From Pisolithus tinctorius (taxonomy: Eukaryota > Basidiomycota > Agaricomycetes > Boletales > Pisolithaceae), in assembly GCA_024663395.1 (NCBI GenBank), contig JANFAH010000051.1:1-64000 (forward strand): a stretch of 64,000 nucleotides of DNA, read 5' to 3'. A model generated the notes under the pieces. It was not told where the DNA came from. It did no database searches and saw nothing but the letters and a program-made list of their open reading frames with translations. Every line of letters starts with the position of its first letter. The stretch's first letter is position 1. The position numbers and the translations under genes were made by a program. Positions 1-11,040 of the stretch are shown in pieces.

Positions 1-871
1 GCTTTGTATACATAAAGCATTGTGTGCACTGAATGCTGCAACCCCAAGATGACTACTTGTTCAGGAGGAAATTCTTGCAGGGACTACCACACTCAATAAT
101 TAAGAGTATTTTTAAAGCTTGCAGAATATCAGCTGAGCACCCAACAATCAAGGAGATTCTTGAAGAGGTGTGCTGCATGGAAATGATGCAGAAGGCCATA
201 AGCATGCACATGTGAATGAGCCATGTGGGCTTTGGAGGGAAATCTCCCAGGGATGAAGTGGTTCACACCCACACAGCAAGAGGAGTAATCAACACTCTTC
301 ATCTAATGAAAACTTTAAATACATAAAGAAAGGGGATAACATTTATTGAAGAAAGTTAAATCTTCCAATGAAGAGCAACAGATTCCTGAGGAAGGATGGT
401 GTAGACCATCAATCTTGTCAATGAGAACAGGATCACTTGAATGGTATGGGGAAACAACCCCAGAGGTTCCTAGCAGGTATCACTTGCTTCAATTGCAACA
501 AGGAGGGCTACATGGCTCCTGATTGCCCCCTTCCTCAAAAGGATAATGGAAAAAGTGCAGCAAAGATGTGACTATTCACAGTCAATGTCCAAGGGGACAC
601 ACAGTATGAGCAGACTTGCAAGGAGGATAAGCTGGAAGAAGAAAATTTGGGTGAGCCTGACAAGGAGGAATTGGTACAAGTATATGAGGAAAATGTGGGT
701 GTTAACCCCAAAGATATGGAACAAGCAGACATTGACAACATCCCAAACACCTTCAAAACATATTCCAAAGTGGACAAGGATGGCACCAATGTAGCCTACT
801 TTGGCACAATGGACCACAAAGATGAACTTCTAGAGGAAGAGGTAGTCTATTGCACATCTATGCATACATAA
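1..871 (+). pseudogene. Ty3/gypsy-type gag remnant with zinc knuckle
   Basis: Degenerate gag-like coding of an LTR retrotransposon. The segment at 33-215 reads FRRKFLQGLPHSIIKSIF followed by a short helical stretch, a pattern I recognise from basidiomycete gypsy gag C-terminal halves. A CCHC-type knuckle follows at about 488-525 (CFNCNKEGYMAPDC), where the usual histidine is tyrosine, and then an acidic tail at 647-871. The three parts lie in different frames with stops between them, so this is dead. No reverse transcriptase follows within 2 kb. A second, shorter copy of the first 300 bp lies at 60,187-60,480. The knuckle and spacing are seen directly; the gypsy label is by family memory. Confidence 0.6.
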
Positions 872-1700
872 TGCCAAGAGGAATGATTATCCTCTCAGGG
901 TGGTGGCCTCATGGTAGAGGACAGCCCTCCAGAACTAGAGAGTGACTTTGAGGATGACACCTTTAATGATGATGTTGCACAGGCCAACTCTGCCCCTTGT
1001 CATGACCATGACCTTGGCAAAGCCCCTAACAGCTACTCTGCCCTCTTCCACACCCTGGAAACTTTCTTCCACTCTCTTCTGATGCATTCCCACATCCTTC
1101 CAACCCTTCCAACCTGTTCTGACCAAGCTCTGACCCTCCCAACACATCTCTGCACCTCTTTAGAGTCACATGACCACCTCTGACCACCTTCCAACCACCT
1201 CTGCTCACCTGCACTCTCAGGCTTGTCATGTGAAGGCCAGGCCTTTGCCCATGCCTCCTCTGAGACCTTGGTCAGCATGGCAGGATGTTGGTCTTGCTAC
1301 CCTGCATGCCAGCTATGGTTCTGCCCTTGTGTTGGCTTCTCTCCATTCTTCTGCTCTGTCAGTATTTACCCCTTTCCCACATAGAACATGATGCCAGTCA
1401 CTTTTGCAGCACCACCTGCAGAGGGCAGAATGTCTCAGATGAGCCTCTGAGGTTGTCATGGGACATTGTGCTGGTCTGAAAAGGTAACTTAGGAGGGCAT
1501 GCCATCATAGCCCCCTGAGGCTGTGATGGGACATCCCACTGACTTTCATAAGGGGACTTGGGACATCCAACAACAGCCTCTAAGGCTACATTGGGACATC
1601 CCACCCTCCCCTCTGGCAACCAGAGGGATGTCCCAAAACAGCCACTAAGGTATTGGAGTAGTAATCTGCACTAATCCTACAAGCACCATAGAGAATCCAA
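872..1700. other. No gene recognised; repeat-derived sequence
   Basis: C/T-rich, CG-poor sequence with only short frames that I do not recognise. The last part (about 1,500-1,640) shares the TGGGACATCCCA / TGGGATGTCCCA motifs with the minisatellite at 2.2 kb. Confidence 0.5.
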
Positions 1701-1704
1701 TGCA

Positions 1705-2125
1705 AGGTAGCTCCATGGTTAGAGCAGCTGCTTAACACTGAGAGGACCCTGCTTCAATTCCAGCTCTGGTCACATTTCCATCAGGTTATGAGTTGCAGCT
1801 GGAACCCATGCATCCTCAGCACAATGGGTCATGCAGCATCCTTATTAAGACCAAATCATGTGAGTTACATGGACACAAGGTGGCCAATAGTAAGGCCTCC
1901 TGGAAACACAGCAGTAAATCCTGATCCATCACATGACACAAGGTCACAAGGCAATCAGACCATTTGCATGACCCTAGGGGGTGTGGACTGTTTTTGCATT
2001 CCAAAAGTGCCCAGATAGAGGGACCACATTAGAGATGGTGCATTCTGTGCATTACACTTCATGGAGATTTGTTCCCACAGTGCTAGTCCAAGCCCCCAAG
2101 CTACTGACACTAGTACCCAGACCAT
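1705..2125 (+). repeat. SINE-like unit 1, tRNA-derived head
   Basis: The head (about 1,705-1,772) resembles a tRNA. It has an A-box-like TAGCTCCATGGTTAGAGC at 1,708-1,725, an anticodon-loop-like CTTAACACT (TTAACAC, which would be AAC, Val) and a B-box-like GCTTCAATTCC at 1,751-1,761. A body of about 350 bp follows, ending GCTACTGACACTAGTACCC just before the head of the next unit. The same head and body recur directly downstream. Promoter boxes and repetition are seen; the tRNA-Val origin is inference from the loop. Confidence 0.55.
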
Positions 2126-2588
2126 ATAGCTCAGTGGTTACAGCACCTGGTAAACAACTAGAAGGCCACTGGTTCAATCTTAGGACTGGTCACATTTTCC
2201 TCTTAAGGCTACATTGGGACATTCCACCCCCCTCTGGCAGCCAGTGGGCCATCCCACAACAGCCTCTAAAGCTGAGTTGGGACATCCCACCCCCCTCTGG
2301 CAACCAGTGGGATGGCCCACAACAGCCTCCAAGGCTACATTGGGACATCCCACACTCCCCTTTTCCAACCAGTGGGATGTCCCACAGCAGCCTCCAAGGC
2401 CAAGTTGGGACATCCCACCCCCCTGCCTGGCAAGATGTCCCACAACAGCCTCCACATAACACAAGGCCAAAATGCTATCAGACCATTTACATATCCCTAG
2501 GAGGTATGCACCCTTGATGCACTCCAAAGATTCCCAGATTGAAGGGCCATGTTGGAGATGGTGTATTCTGTGCATTGCATTTCACATA
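2126..2588 (+). repeat. SINE-like unit 2 (interrupted by a Tc1 element)
   Basis: Second tandem copy: A box at 2,127-2,144 (TAGCTCAGTGGTTACAGC), B box at 2,171-2,181. Its body contains the hairpin minisatellite at 2,205-2,455. Its tail is cut at 2,588 by the Tc1/mariner element and resumes at about 4,202 (TCTTGTTCCCAC...CTACTGACACTAGTACC), matching unit 1. The interruption defines the empty target site. Confidence 0.55.
2205..2455. repeat. Hairpin minisatellite (about 60-66 bp unit)
   Basis: About four tandem units, each with TGGGACATCCCA and its exact reverse complement TGGGATGTCCCA separated by a CCACCCCCCTCTGG-type spacer. Each unit can fold into a stem-loop. Related partial units lie at about 1,500-1,640. 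Short Gly/Ser/Pro/Trp-rich frames on both strands here are by-products of the repeat. Confidence 0.75.
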
Positions 2589-4199
2589 AAGTGGCTCAAA
2601 AAACTGTCTGCATGTTTGCATGTTTTACACTAGTTATGACTAAACACAATAACTCCTAACCCTAGCCCTAAACCATGAGTGTATGAAATAAAGTACTTAC
2701 TCTTGGCTTTCTATGGGGCCAAGAATTAAGTGATTTGGATAGAAATTGATAGAATAGCAACCATTTGAATATGACATGTCATGCAGACAGTTTTTTGACT
2801 TTATAAAAATCCAACTATCTAGTACTTGGTATGAGCTCCTTTGGCCTTGATAACTGCTTCAACCCTTCTAGGCATGCTTTCTATCCATTTTTGACACTCT
2901 TTCACAGAAATCTTCCCCACTCCACTACCACCCTTTTCCATAATTGATGAACTCCTGTAGGAGCACTCTCATAACCTGAGAGAGATCTTTTGAGGTGATT
3001 CCAAGTGTGTTCAATTGGGTTGAGGTCTGGAGATTGTGCAGGCCAGTCTAGAAGCTTGATATCCTACTCTTCAAACCATTTCTGGGCTCTTCTAGAGGTA
3101 TGCTTGGGGTCATTATCTTGTTGAAAGATAATGTCATCTTCTGGGATTCCAGATTCCTCCATGCTTTGAAGCAACCCTTCCTGCAAAATGGCCACATACT
3201 GTTCAGCATCCATCCATCCCTCAACCTTGCTCAAGATCCCAACACCATTCCACCCTATACATCCCCAAACCATGAGTGAACCTCCTCCAAACTTGACTGT
3301 ACCTTTGACCTCTCTGGAAATAAGCCCTTCACCCTTCTTTTTCCACACATACTCTTGTCCATCTGACCCAATCCTGTTGATTTTGGTCTCATCTGACCAT
3401 ATAACTCTCTTCCAGTTCTCCACAGTCAATGCTGATACTTAAGAGCAAAGGCTAACCTCTTCTTCTTGTGACCAGTAGAAAGCAATGGCTTTTTCTTCTT
3501 CACCACAGCCTTCAATGAGGCTTCTTTGAGGGTATTTCTCACTGTCTGAGAAGAAACAGGACTGTCAACAATAGAGTTGATGAAATGAGTGGCTTGAACA
3601 GCATTTTTGGCCTTGCCAGTAAGGATTTGCTGAACAATAGCTCTCTTGTTGGTAGAGGAAAGCTTGGAAGGGTGACCACCATGAAGCCTAGAAGCCTAGA
3701 CCTCTCTGGTTGGATTTCCTGAAGAACCTGGGATACTGTAGACTTCCCTAGACCAGTCTGTGAGGCAATCTTCCTAGTGGACAGGCCAAGAGAGGCAAGA
3801 GAGATGATGTTTTGTCTTTGAGAGGTGGAAATGGACTTCATGGTGATGATGAGAAAATGAGCAGAGGGTGGTGAGGTTTATATATGTTGGATCATACTCA
3901 TTACATAAAGGTAACATAATAGAACTCTTGATGGATATGTAACAATATAACAGCATGCCAGGGTCAATATATATAATCAAAACTTAAAGTCAAAAAACTG
4001 TCTGCATGACATGTCATTTTCAAATGGCTGCTATTCTATCAATTCCTATCCAAATCACTTGATTCATGGACCAATAGAAAGCCAAGAGTAAGTACCTTAT
4101 TTCATACACCCATGGTTTAGAGCTAGGGTTAGGGGTTATTGTGTTTAGTCATAACTAATGTAAAACATACAAACATGCAGACAGTTTTTTGAGCCACTG
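2589..4199 (-). mobile_element. Tc1/mariner element 1
   Basis: Terminal inverted repeats of about 200 bp (outer end (C)AGTGGCTCAAAAAACTG; the first base has mutated to A on the left), flanked by TA on both sides (2,587-2,588 and 4,200-4,201). The minus strand carries a Tc1-type transposase pseudogene. The element sits inside SINE-like unit 2. Both inverted repeats contain a telomere-like CCTAACCCTAGCCCTAAACC stretch (about 2,655-2,675 and its complement at about 4,112-4,135). The same repeat ends bound the foldback element at 6,487-8,062. Confidence 0.9.
2825..3841 (-). pseudogene. Tc1/mariner DDE transposase, broken
   Basis: Reads from 3,841 downward. The N-terminal helix-turn-helix (STSQRQNIISLASLGLSTRK, then GLGKSTVSQVLQEIQPE) lies at 3,841-3,700. 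The catalytic core is at 3,429-3,064 with WSDETKINRIGSDG (first Asp) and FQQDNDPKHTS (second Asp). After a stop near 3,064 the C-terminus continues as [20 protein letters not shown] (Glu) down to about 2,825. The gene would cut and paste the element, but there are at least two frame changes between the HTH and the core and in-frame stops in the C-terminal part, so it is inactive. The D, D, E motifs are all still visible. The family is certain; the exact breakpoints are approximate. Confidence 0.88.
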
Positions 4200-4201
4200 T
4201 A

Positions 4202-4440
4202 GTCTTGTTCCCACATCACTGGTTTACCCCCTATGCTACTGACACTAGTACCTAGACAATATACATAGCTGAACAGTTAGACCACCTGGTTAACACCTAA
4301 GAGGTTGCTTTAATCCCAGCTCTGGTCACATTTCCATCATAATGCTGTAAGGAAAATCCAAGTAGCTGTGCAACATGGGCTAGCTGGTTTTAGATAACAA
4401 CAGTTGAATGAAGGGAACAAATTGCTCATCCTAAGGGTTC
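4202..4440 (+). repeat. SINE-like unit 2 tail and unit 3 head
   Basis: The tail of unit 2 resumes after the Tc1 insertion. It is followed by a third tRNA-like head: A-box-like sequence around 4,265-4,282, GGTTAACACC loop, B-box-like GCTTTAATCCC around 4,308-4,318, then CAGCTCTGGTCACATTTCC as in unit 1. The body is more diverged and fades by about 4,440. Confidence 0.5.
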
Positions 4441-5310
4441 TGGACTGTTGAAACTAGAAGGCAGGACTCAGTGCTTGGTAGTGGTAGTGTTTCATGGCAT
4501 GCATGGCATGTTCTGCAGTGTAGTACTGGCAATGCAAGCAGTATGCATAATTCATGTGCAGCATCTTGTAAGGCAGATAACATAGATGAAGTGAAAAGAA
4601 ACTTGTAGTGACCTTCCAAGTGCCAAAAGGTATCATTCTGTACCTAAGCACAGGGCTTTATAGTCTGGGCAAACCTGGAACCTAAGTAAGCCAAGGTACA
4701 AGTAAGAAGATGCACAATAGCACATACACACAAGACAGGCCACAACAGGGGCCAGGGGTATATTACTAGCATTAAGGGAAAAGAGACTGTGGTGTAAAGA
4801 AATAGTCTGAGGGAAAGGAAGTGATCAGAACACAGTGGCCACAGGTATAGTAGTGCACAAGTGGGAGTGAGGGCATGGGGAGGTGGCAAATAAGGCAGGA
4901 AGGTAGCACATGGACAGTGGTGAGTGTGAGCAGTCTGAAGACATAACAGTAGTCACAAAAGGGTTAATGATAGGGGCTTATGTGTCTAGGGAATATGGAT
5001 TCCTCACACCTGTGGGGGACTTAGATACTGACCATCCCCAGTCAGCCACATGGTGCAGTGAATATAAACAATGATGCTGCAAGGTAGTGAAGGGGGCATG
5101 GTGCCAAGAATTTGAGAATGCTGCTGAATGCCATGTGGTAGTGAAGGAAGTGCAGTGCCAAAAAATTCATGAACATTGTTGAATGCCACATAGATGAGTC
5201 CAGACTGATGACATAAGTGCCTCATGGCTGCTGCATATATATTTGTTAGTGCACAGCTCAAACCTTCACATTGTTTCTGATTCTTCCCCCCATCAATCAC
5301 TCTATCACTT
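4441..5310. other. No gene recognised
   Basis: CG-poor sequence with short frames on the minus strand (for example 4,454-4,651) that match nothing I know. No terminal repeats or RNA genes seen. Confidence 0.4.
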
Positions 5311-5315
5311 TCATC

Positions 5316-6262
5316 ATGTCTGCTAACCATCTCTCCTGGCTTTCCCAGCTCATTTGTGCTACCTATCCTGACCCAATTAAAGTGGAGAAGGTCTCCCTAA
5401 GGGAACTGTTCCTTGCTGCATCTGCAGCCTTAGTTGCTGAGGCAAAGTGCATGCCAGATGACAGGGAGGATCTGTGGGACAAGAAAGTGATGTGGTTGTG
5501 GCAGTGGGAGGAAAAGACAGTAAGTGCACTCTTTGCTAGTCTGGAATCACAGTATTCACCAACCAGGGTGTGATCTTCCCTATTGTTGAGTGCAGCAAGG
5601 TGCTGGGCATGGACATGAAAATTGATGCAACCAATGGGCCAGCTGTGGTGGAGGCTGATGAGGCTTATGAGAGGTGGGTGGTAGAGGAGATTGCTGTGGC
5701 AGCATGGGGTAGGGTCAATGAGGACATGTGGATGGGGGAAGAGGCTGCACAGGACATCAGTGAGCAGTGTGCAAGTGCAGAAATACTGGCAGTGTCTGCA
5801 AAGATGTTGCATGTCAAGGTATCTCATCCAGTATGGAAGGTGAGTGTATTCATCACACAGTCCTGCTGGTGGTGGTGTGCAAGCCCTTAGTGTTCATGGC
5901 AGATGGTCATGGAAAGTGAAGACAATGTTGAGAAACCAAAGGTCTCCATCCCACCTGGGTTGATCCTCCACAAGGAGCCCTGCACATGATGCATGGTAAA
6001 GAAAATTGCATACACTGGACCAGTGGGCAGGACATGCAATGGCTGCACATGTATCAAGCAGGGGTGTGAGAAGTTGAAAAGATGGCAGGAAAGAAGGTGC
6101 AGGCAGGTGTATTGAGTGGTAAGCACCAGTCCTTGTGTCACTACCTTTGTGCTCAACTTTTGCAGTGTGGACCTTGAAACCCATGAGAGCCAGCCCTTCC
6201 AAGAGTGTCATCAACAATGATGAAGTTGAGGTGGTGGAAAGCCACCTGCATGTGAAGGGCAA
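5316..6262 (+). pseudogene. Cys-cluster (zinc-binding-like) fungal protein, broken
   Basis: Open from the ATG at 5,316 to about 5,573 (AYPDP-like start region, SLRELFLAASAALVAEAKC), continuing in a shifted frame at 5,570-5,840 (acidic, Ala/Glu-rich). After a possible intron (GTGAGT at about 5,839) a third part at about 5,925-6,110 reads IPPGLILHKEPC, then Cys-containing segments GPVGRTCNGC and IKQGCEK. This layout resembles a common basidiomycete protein class with Cys pairs of the form CxxC...CxxC...C, often found in transposon-rich DNA; its function is unknown to me. The first CxxC now reads Cys-Thr-stop-Cys because of a TGA. I infer a dead gene; the family match is from memory of the Cys pattern only. 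Confidence 0.45.
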
Positions 6263-6486
6263 GGCCCCCTTGTGAGGAAGGCTTGACAGTCAGGCTGTGG
6301 CCAACTGATTCCAAGCACTGAGGCCATGGCATTGCAGGCCACCTACCTTTGGTTGCAAGTCTGGGTCAATCAACTTGCCAAGGTGCTGGAAAAACTAGGG
6401 GTCAAGTAAGGACACATTTACACAGTTTGATTTCACTGCAGCTTGACATTGTCCTCTGTAACATAGTGCACATATTGTGCAATATA

Positions 6487-8062
6487 CAGTGGCTCAAAAA
6501 ACTGTCCACATGTTTGTATGTTTTACATTAGTTATGACTAAACACAATAACCCCTAACCCTAGCCCTAAACCATGAGTGTATGAAATAAGGTACTTACTC
6601 TTGGCTTTCTATTGGTCCATGAATCAAGTGATTTGGATAGGAATTGATAGAATAGCAGCCATTTGAAAATGACATGTCATGTGGACAGTTTTTTGACTTA
6701 AAGTTTTGATTACATAGTTTTGAGTTTAACAAAGTTTAAAATGCTGTGAGGTGCTTACTAATGCTTACATGGTATATCACATGGTCTATTTGATGATTTG
6801 TCATCATACAAACAATGCCAAACAATGAATTGGGACCATCAAGGCTCCCTCTTCTACCCCAACTCATGAAACCATCCTCCTGGTCCATCTGGGCCATTTT
6901 CTCAGAGTAATCCCCATAAATATTGGTGCCCACTACAGTAATGTCATCAGGGTATATGTCCAACACAATCAAACCCTTAAAAAATCTGCTTTCAGTCATC
7001 CCTGTGCTGTTTCCCCCACCCATACCTGACATGTTCTGCAACTAATCAGTACTGAGAATGCTGGAAATGCCATGGAGGTCAATCCAGCACATCCAGAAAT
7101 GATGAACAAACAAAACACCTTTTAACCAGTGCATTTTCACCACAGTGCAACTAGTTCAATGCTGGGGTGAGACAAAACATTCCTGTGCACTTCAGGTGGC
7201 AAGGGAAGCATGGCTAGACTGTGCTCTCAGCTGACTGTGGATGGCTGAGAATGGGTGATTTGGTTATATAAGACCATAGGTAATACTCAGGGCTAGATGG
7301 AGTGATGGAATCTCACTCCTAATAGTTCAGTGGACTATCCCCCCCAGGGCACCTGGACTGTAATGAAGAGTTTTAGTCCACCCTAACCCTCAACCCAGCA
7401 CCCCTGAGGTGGAAACCCACCAGATAAGAGGTGATTGGATTGTTGGTCATGTTTTACAGTGCCAGATTAACCATCATGGCTTTTTCAGCATTCTCAGTAC
7501 TGATTAGTTGCAGAACATGTCAGGTATGGGTGGGGGAAACAGCACAGGGATGACTGAAAGCAGATTTTTTAAGGGTTTGATTGTGTTGGACATATACCCT
7601 GATGACATTACTGTAGTGGGCACCAATATTTATGGGGATTACTCTGAGAAAATGGCCCAGATGGACCAGGAGGATGGTTTCATGAGTTGGGGTAGAAGAG
7701 GGAGCCTTGATGGTCCCAATTCATTGTTTGGCATTGTTTGTATGATGACAAATCATCAAATAGACCATGTGATATACCATGTAAGCATTAGTAAGCACCT
7801 CACAGCATTTTAAACTTTGTTAAACTCAAAACTATGTAATCAAAACTTTAAGTCAAAAAACTGTCCACATGACATGTCATTTTCAAATGGCTGCTATTCT
7901 ATCAATTCCTATCCAAATCACTTGATTCATGGACCAATAGAAAGCCAAGAGTAAGTACCTTATTTCATACACCCATGGTTTAGAGCTAGGGTTAGGGGTT
8001 ATTGTGTTTAGTCATAACTAATGTAAAACATACAAACATGTGGACAGTTTTTTGAGCCACTG
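6487..8062. mobile_element. Foldback element 1 (long inverted repeat, Tc1-type ends)
   Basis: Bounded by CAGTGGCTCAAAAAACTGTC and its complement, flanked by TA (6,485-6,486 and 8,063-8,064). The outer 220 bp or so match the inverted repeats of Tc1 element 1. The arms continue inward as near-perfect inverted copies to about 7,065 / 7,490. Both arms hold the same 101-codon frame (7,041-6,736 minus; 7,508-7,813 plus; identical translations including RFFKGLIVLDIYPDDITVV). The central 400 bp or so are diverged but still faintly palindromic. No transposase motif is seen. It interrupts the 3' part of the pogo-type transposase gene. Confidence 0.85.
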
Positions 8063-8064
8063 TA

Positions 8065-9694
8065 CTTGTGTAACACAAGCATGGCTTGGAGTGCCTCTCT
8101 GCAAGAAGGTAGTGCCTCAACAGGTTTGTTATCAGTATTATCACTTGTGCTAGCCAGCAGGTCCCCCTGCACCTGTTTTGCCTCTATGACTGCATCAAAG
8201 ATATCCCTCTCCATGGTGTTGAACATGTCATGTGTTTCAACAGAAGGATTCAGTAGTTCTGCCAAGTCCATCTGATTTGAATACTGAAGGGCACTGGTGG
8301 ACTCCAACTTGTCCAGAGTGGACTGAAGAAGTGCTTTGGCTTGCAGGACAGGATTTTCTTGAGGCACAGAGATGGATGGGTGCACAAGGGATGAAATTGA
8401 AAGAGATGGTTGGCTGGGGAAGGTATCTGTCTCAAAATCTGGCAAGATGCCAGCTTTGCGCCAGCAGTGTCAGATGGTGGTGGTGTCCACCTCATTCCAG
8501 ACCTCATTTGCAAGGTGCATTGCATCAAGCTGATCAATATCATAGATATGTGTGGGGGTGGTTCTGCCTTCATAGAGATCAATAGAATGCCCAATAAATT
8601 TTGCATGATAGTGAGCTTTGAAATGATGGATGATACCCTGGTCATTAGGCTGGGCATGTGAGGTCAAGTTTGGTTTGAAGTTTTCAGTGCAAATATTCAT
8701 AAGTGTATCAGGAACAATGTGGCCTGCAAAGTTGTCCTGAAAGAGGAGAATGTTTCATTGCTCCTGTCAAAGCTTATGGTCCCAATCTAATAACCATTCT
8801 TGATATATTGAAGCCATTATCCATGCCTTCACATTGTTTTGATAATGGGACCCAAGCTCAGACCCAGTTTTGTTCCAGAAGCAATGAGGTTTGTATACCT
8901 TCCCAATGATCAATGGTGGTAGCTTTCTAGAGCCATCTGCATTTGTTACAACAAGATATGTCAGCTTTTTTTTTTTTTCCTTTTGAAACCCGAGTGTTGC
9001 TTGTCAGAAAGCCCTCAATCAGGTGGCATACTGATAAAGTCAACTTAAGACTCTTCTATTCACTGAAAATAGAAGATACATATGCATAGAACAATCCAGT
9101 CTCATCAGCATTGAATATGTTGCATGGTTTGTAGCCAAGTTTCTTAATTAGCTCTTGGATTCACAACTGGTCCTTGTCAACAGTGTCCAGTGCTACAGAT
9201 GCAGCATCACCATGACACTTTATTTGCTTTAAACCACTCCAGGTCTTGTATTGACTGAGCCACCCTTCACTCAGAGTAAGGCATTCATCCTCTGGAACAC
9301 CAGCAAGGTTGGCAAATGCCCTCCACTTTTGGCAGAGAATTTCACCTGTTAAGAAAAGTTTATTGGACATTGCTTTTGAAATCCAAAGGTCAAGCATCTC
9401 CATAACCTCAGGATGCTGTGTCTGATGCACTTGCTTGAGTGAATGCAAGAGGGCCCCACTGCTCTCCAACTTGGTGCACCATGTGGATTCCTTTTTGAGC
9501 CACTCTGAAATTCATGGCTGTGTTATGTGGAGGTTGGGATAGACTCAATTAAAATGCTTCATGGCTTTTGTTTGAACCTTGCCATTAGCATAATACCAGT
9601 CAAGAACCTCTATCCATTGCCAGAGTGTGGCATTCTCTTTTTTGTCAACTTGCTTGGCTGCAGCATGCTTTTGTTGACTTGTGGATGAGCTCAT
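8065..9694 (-). pseudogene. Pogo/CENP-B-type DDE_1 transposase, broken
   Basis: Starts at the ATG at 9,694 (MSSSTSQQKHAAAKQ). The order is a psq-like N-terminus (WQWIEVLDWYYANGKVQTK), then a CENP-B/Tc5-type HTH at 9,469-9,161 (QWRAF-like segment ILCQKWRAFANLAGVPEDEC), then NIFNADETGLFY (first catalytic Asp) at about 9,125-9,090. After a T-run come pieces of the core in shifting frames, then HAQPNDQGIIHHFKAHYHAK at about 8,665-8,610 and IYDIDQLDAMHLANEVW, and the end of the protein at 8,445-8,065. There are many stops and frame changes. The motifs fit the large fungal pogo family very well. The C-terminus is lost to the foldback insertion. Confidence 0.85.
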
Positions 9695-9809
9695 AGTGGG
9701 ACCTGCAAAATACTCAATATTTAATCATCAAACTTCAAAAATCATACATTTGCACTTCTTCATAACCTGCACAGGGCCAGCAATGGCCATTAGCCTTTTC
9801 ACAATTGCC

Positions 9810-10091
9810 TCATCCTGTGAAGTTAAATTCATGCAAGCACTCATAATCCAAGGCAGTATCCAATTCATGGACCAGTTGTTCTTCATCCACCAAATTCCCA
9901 TCATGATCTAGCCATTCTTCATCAGCCTCTGAGATAGCTTGATTAGCCTTTAAGGCAGCCTTGAGTGAAGCTTTGTGGGTAAAAATTTGATCCTGCAGCT
10001 TCTTGAGGCCATTTTTTAGAGTATTGATGGGTTCCACATGGGGCTTCATAGCAGGAAGAACTGATATTCCAATCCTTGAATCACCCAACAA
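9810..10091 (-). CDS. Unknown ORF between pogo terminus and transposase
   Basis: A 93-codon frame on the same strand as the transposase and upstream of it, inside the element. The protein is helical in look (LKNGLKKLQDQIFTHKAS) with an acidic middle (SEADEEWLDHDGN). I do not recognise it. It may be an upstream exon or an accessory protein of the element. It is intact although its neighbour is not, so it could also be a chance frame. Confidence 0.35.
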   Translation of the reverse strand: MLGDSRIGISVLPAMKPHVEPINTLKNGLKKLQDQIFTHKASLKAALKANQAISEADEEWLDHDGNLVDEEQLVHELDTALDYECLHEFNFTG

Positions 10092-10279
10092 TACTGATTA
10101 TATAATATTTTATTGCCTAATTTAGTAATACCTATTGGTTTTTCTCTCAAAAGTGCTATCAGTTATTGGTAATTGGTTATGCCCTTGAATTTACTGCAAA
10201 CTGACTTGGGAAATCCAAAATCCTATTGCTTTTCAGGGAGTATCAGTTATATAGGTATCAGTTATAAGGGAGTCTACTG

Positions 10280-11038
10280 TACATCATAGTGGCAATGCTA
10301 TACAATACCATTAGCCTGAGAATTGTAAGGGGAGATATGGATGTGACAGATATGATATTGTGCAGCTAGGGCATCTAAGGCTTGAATGAACACAGGACCA
10401 TTGTCTGTGATGATTTCAGTGAACAGACCCCAGCAGCATAGAATGTCCTTGAAGATGAAGGATGTGAGCATGGCACTATTTTCTGCACACAGCATGTGCC
10501 ATTCTGGGTATGAGGTGAGCACACATTGAGCCTGTACTATGTACTGGTAGCCACTGGCTTTAGGCATTAGCATCATGTCAATGTGAGCTTTATGAAAGAG
10601 GCCCCCTATCATGGGCAAAGTGGGAGGTATGCATAGCTTCTGCATCTGGTGGATCTGGAATTCATGACACATATGAACATACCATTTCACATCCTCAATG
10701 AGCAGAGGCCACCAAAAGTGGAGGAGGAGGTGGGTGTGGATGGTGAAGACACCTTTATGCCTGAGGTCATCATGCACCTCCTTGATGAGGCAGTACTGCT
10801 TGGGTTCATCAATGACAAGCTGGTGCTGCCTGTGCAGTTCCCTATGCCACAGGGTGCCATTGAGGAGGAAGAAGCAGCTAATGGAATTAAAGAAGGATGA
10901 GTACTGTGCATCAGTAAGGTCAGGGGGTCACTCACAGGTCATGAGGAATGCATGGATCAGTGCTATTTTAGCCTCACATGTGCATGCCTTTGCAGAGCAC
11001 AGAATGGCTGGATCATCAGAGGTACATATCAGGGGAGC
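10280..11038 (-). pseudogene. Ty3/gypsy pol, RNase H end and integrase
   Basis: Minus-strand coding. 11,038-10,780 holds the end of the RNase H/tether region (SFFNSISCFFLLNGTLWHRE). 10,777-10,298 is the integrase: an H2C2-type zinc region starting HDDLRHKGVFTIHTHLLLHF with HMCHEFQIHQMQ, then the core with HIDMMLMPKASGYQYIV (first Asp) and EIITDNGPVFIQALD (second Asp), ending SPYNSQANGIV. The next codon, expected Glu, is TAG, and a pogo element follows five codons later. Upstream pol continues at 12,557 after a foldback insertion. The retroelement family is clear; it is inactive. Confidence 0.88.
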
Positions 11039-11040
11039 TA

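Larger units (their letters stand above)
8065..10276 (-). mobile_element. Pogo-type (Tc1/mariner superfamily) DNA transposon, 5' part
   Basis: The right end carries a pogo-like terminus on the minus strand, CAGTAGACTCCCTTATAACT, next to a TA at 10,277-10,278. The matching left terminus is not found; the element is cut at 8,065 by the foldback element and its remainder must lie left of 6,486, if it survives. The element landed in a gypsy integrase frame just after the NGIV motif. It contains a transposase pseudogene and one further minus-strand frame. Confidence 0.7.

Noticed and set aside
1705..1772. Functional tRNA-Val gene
   Set aside because: Stems are mismatched, the acceptor stem is not recognisable, and the sequence is repeated with a long body; a SINE-like head is a better reading.
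2655..2675. Interstitial telomere or chromosome end
   Set aside because: Only two or three imperfect TTAGGG-like units, always inside Tc1 terminal repeats; not a telomeric tract.
4948..4985. Missing left terminus of the pogo element (AACAGTAGTCACAAAAGGG)
   Set aside because: Only the first six bases match the right terminus CAGTAGACTCCC; too weak to call.
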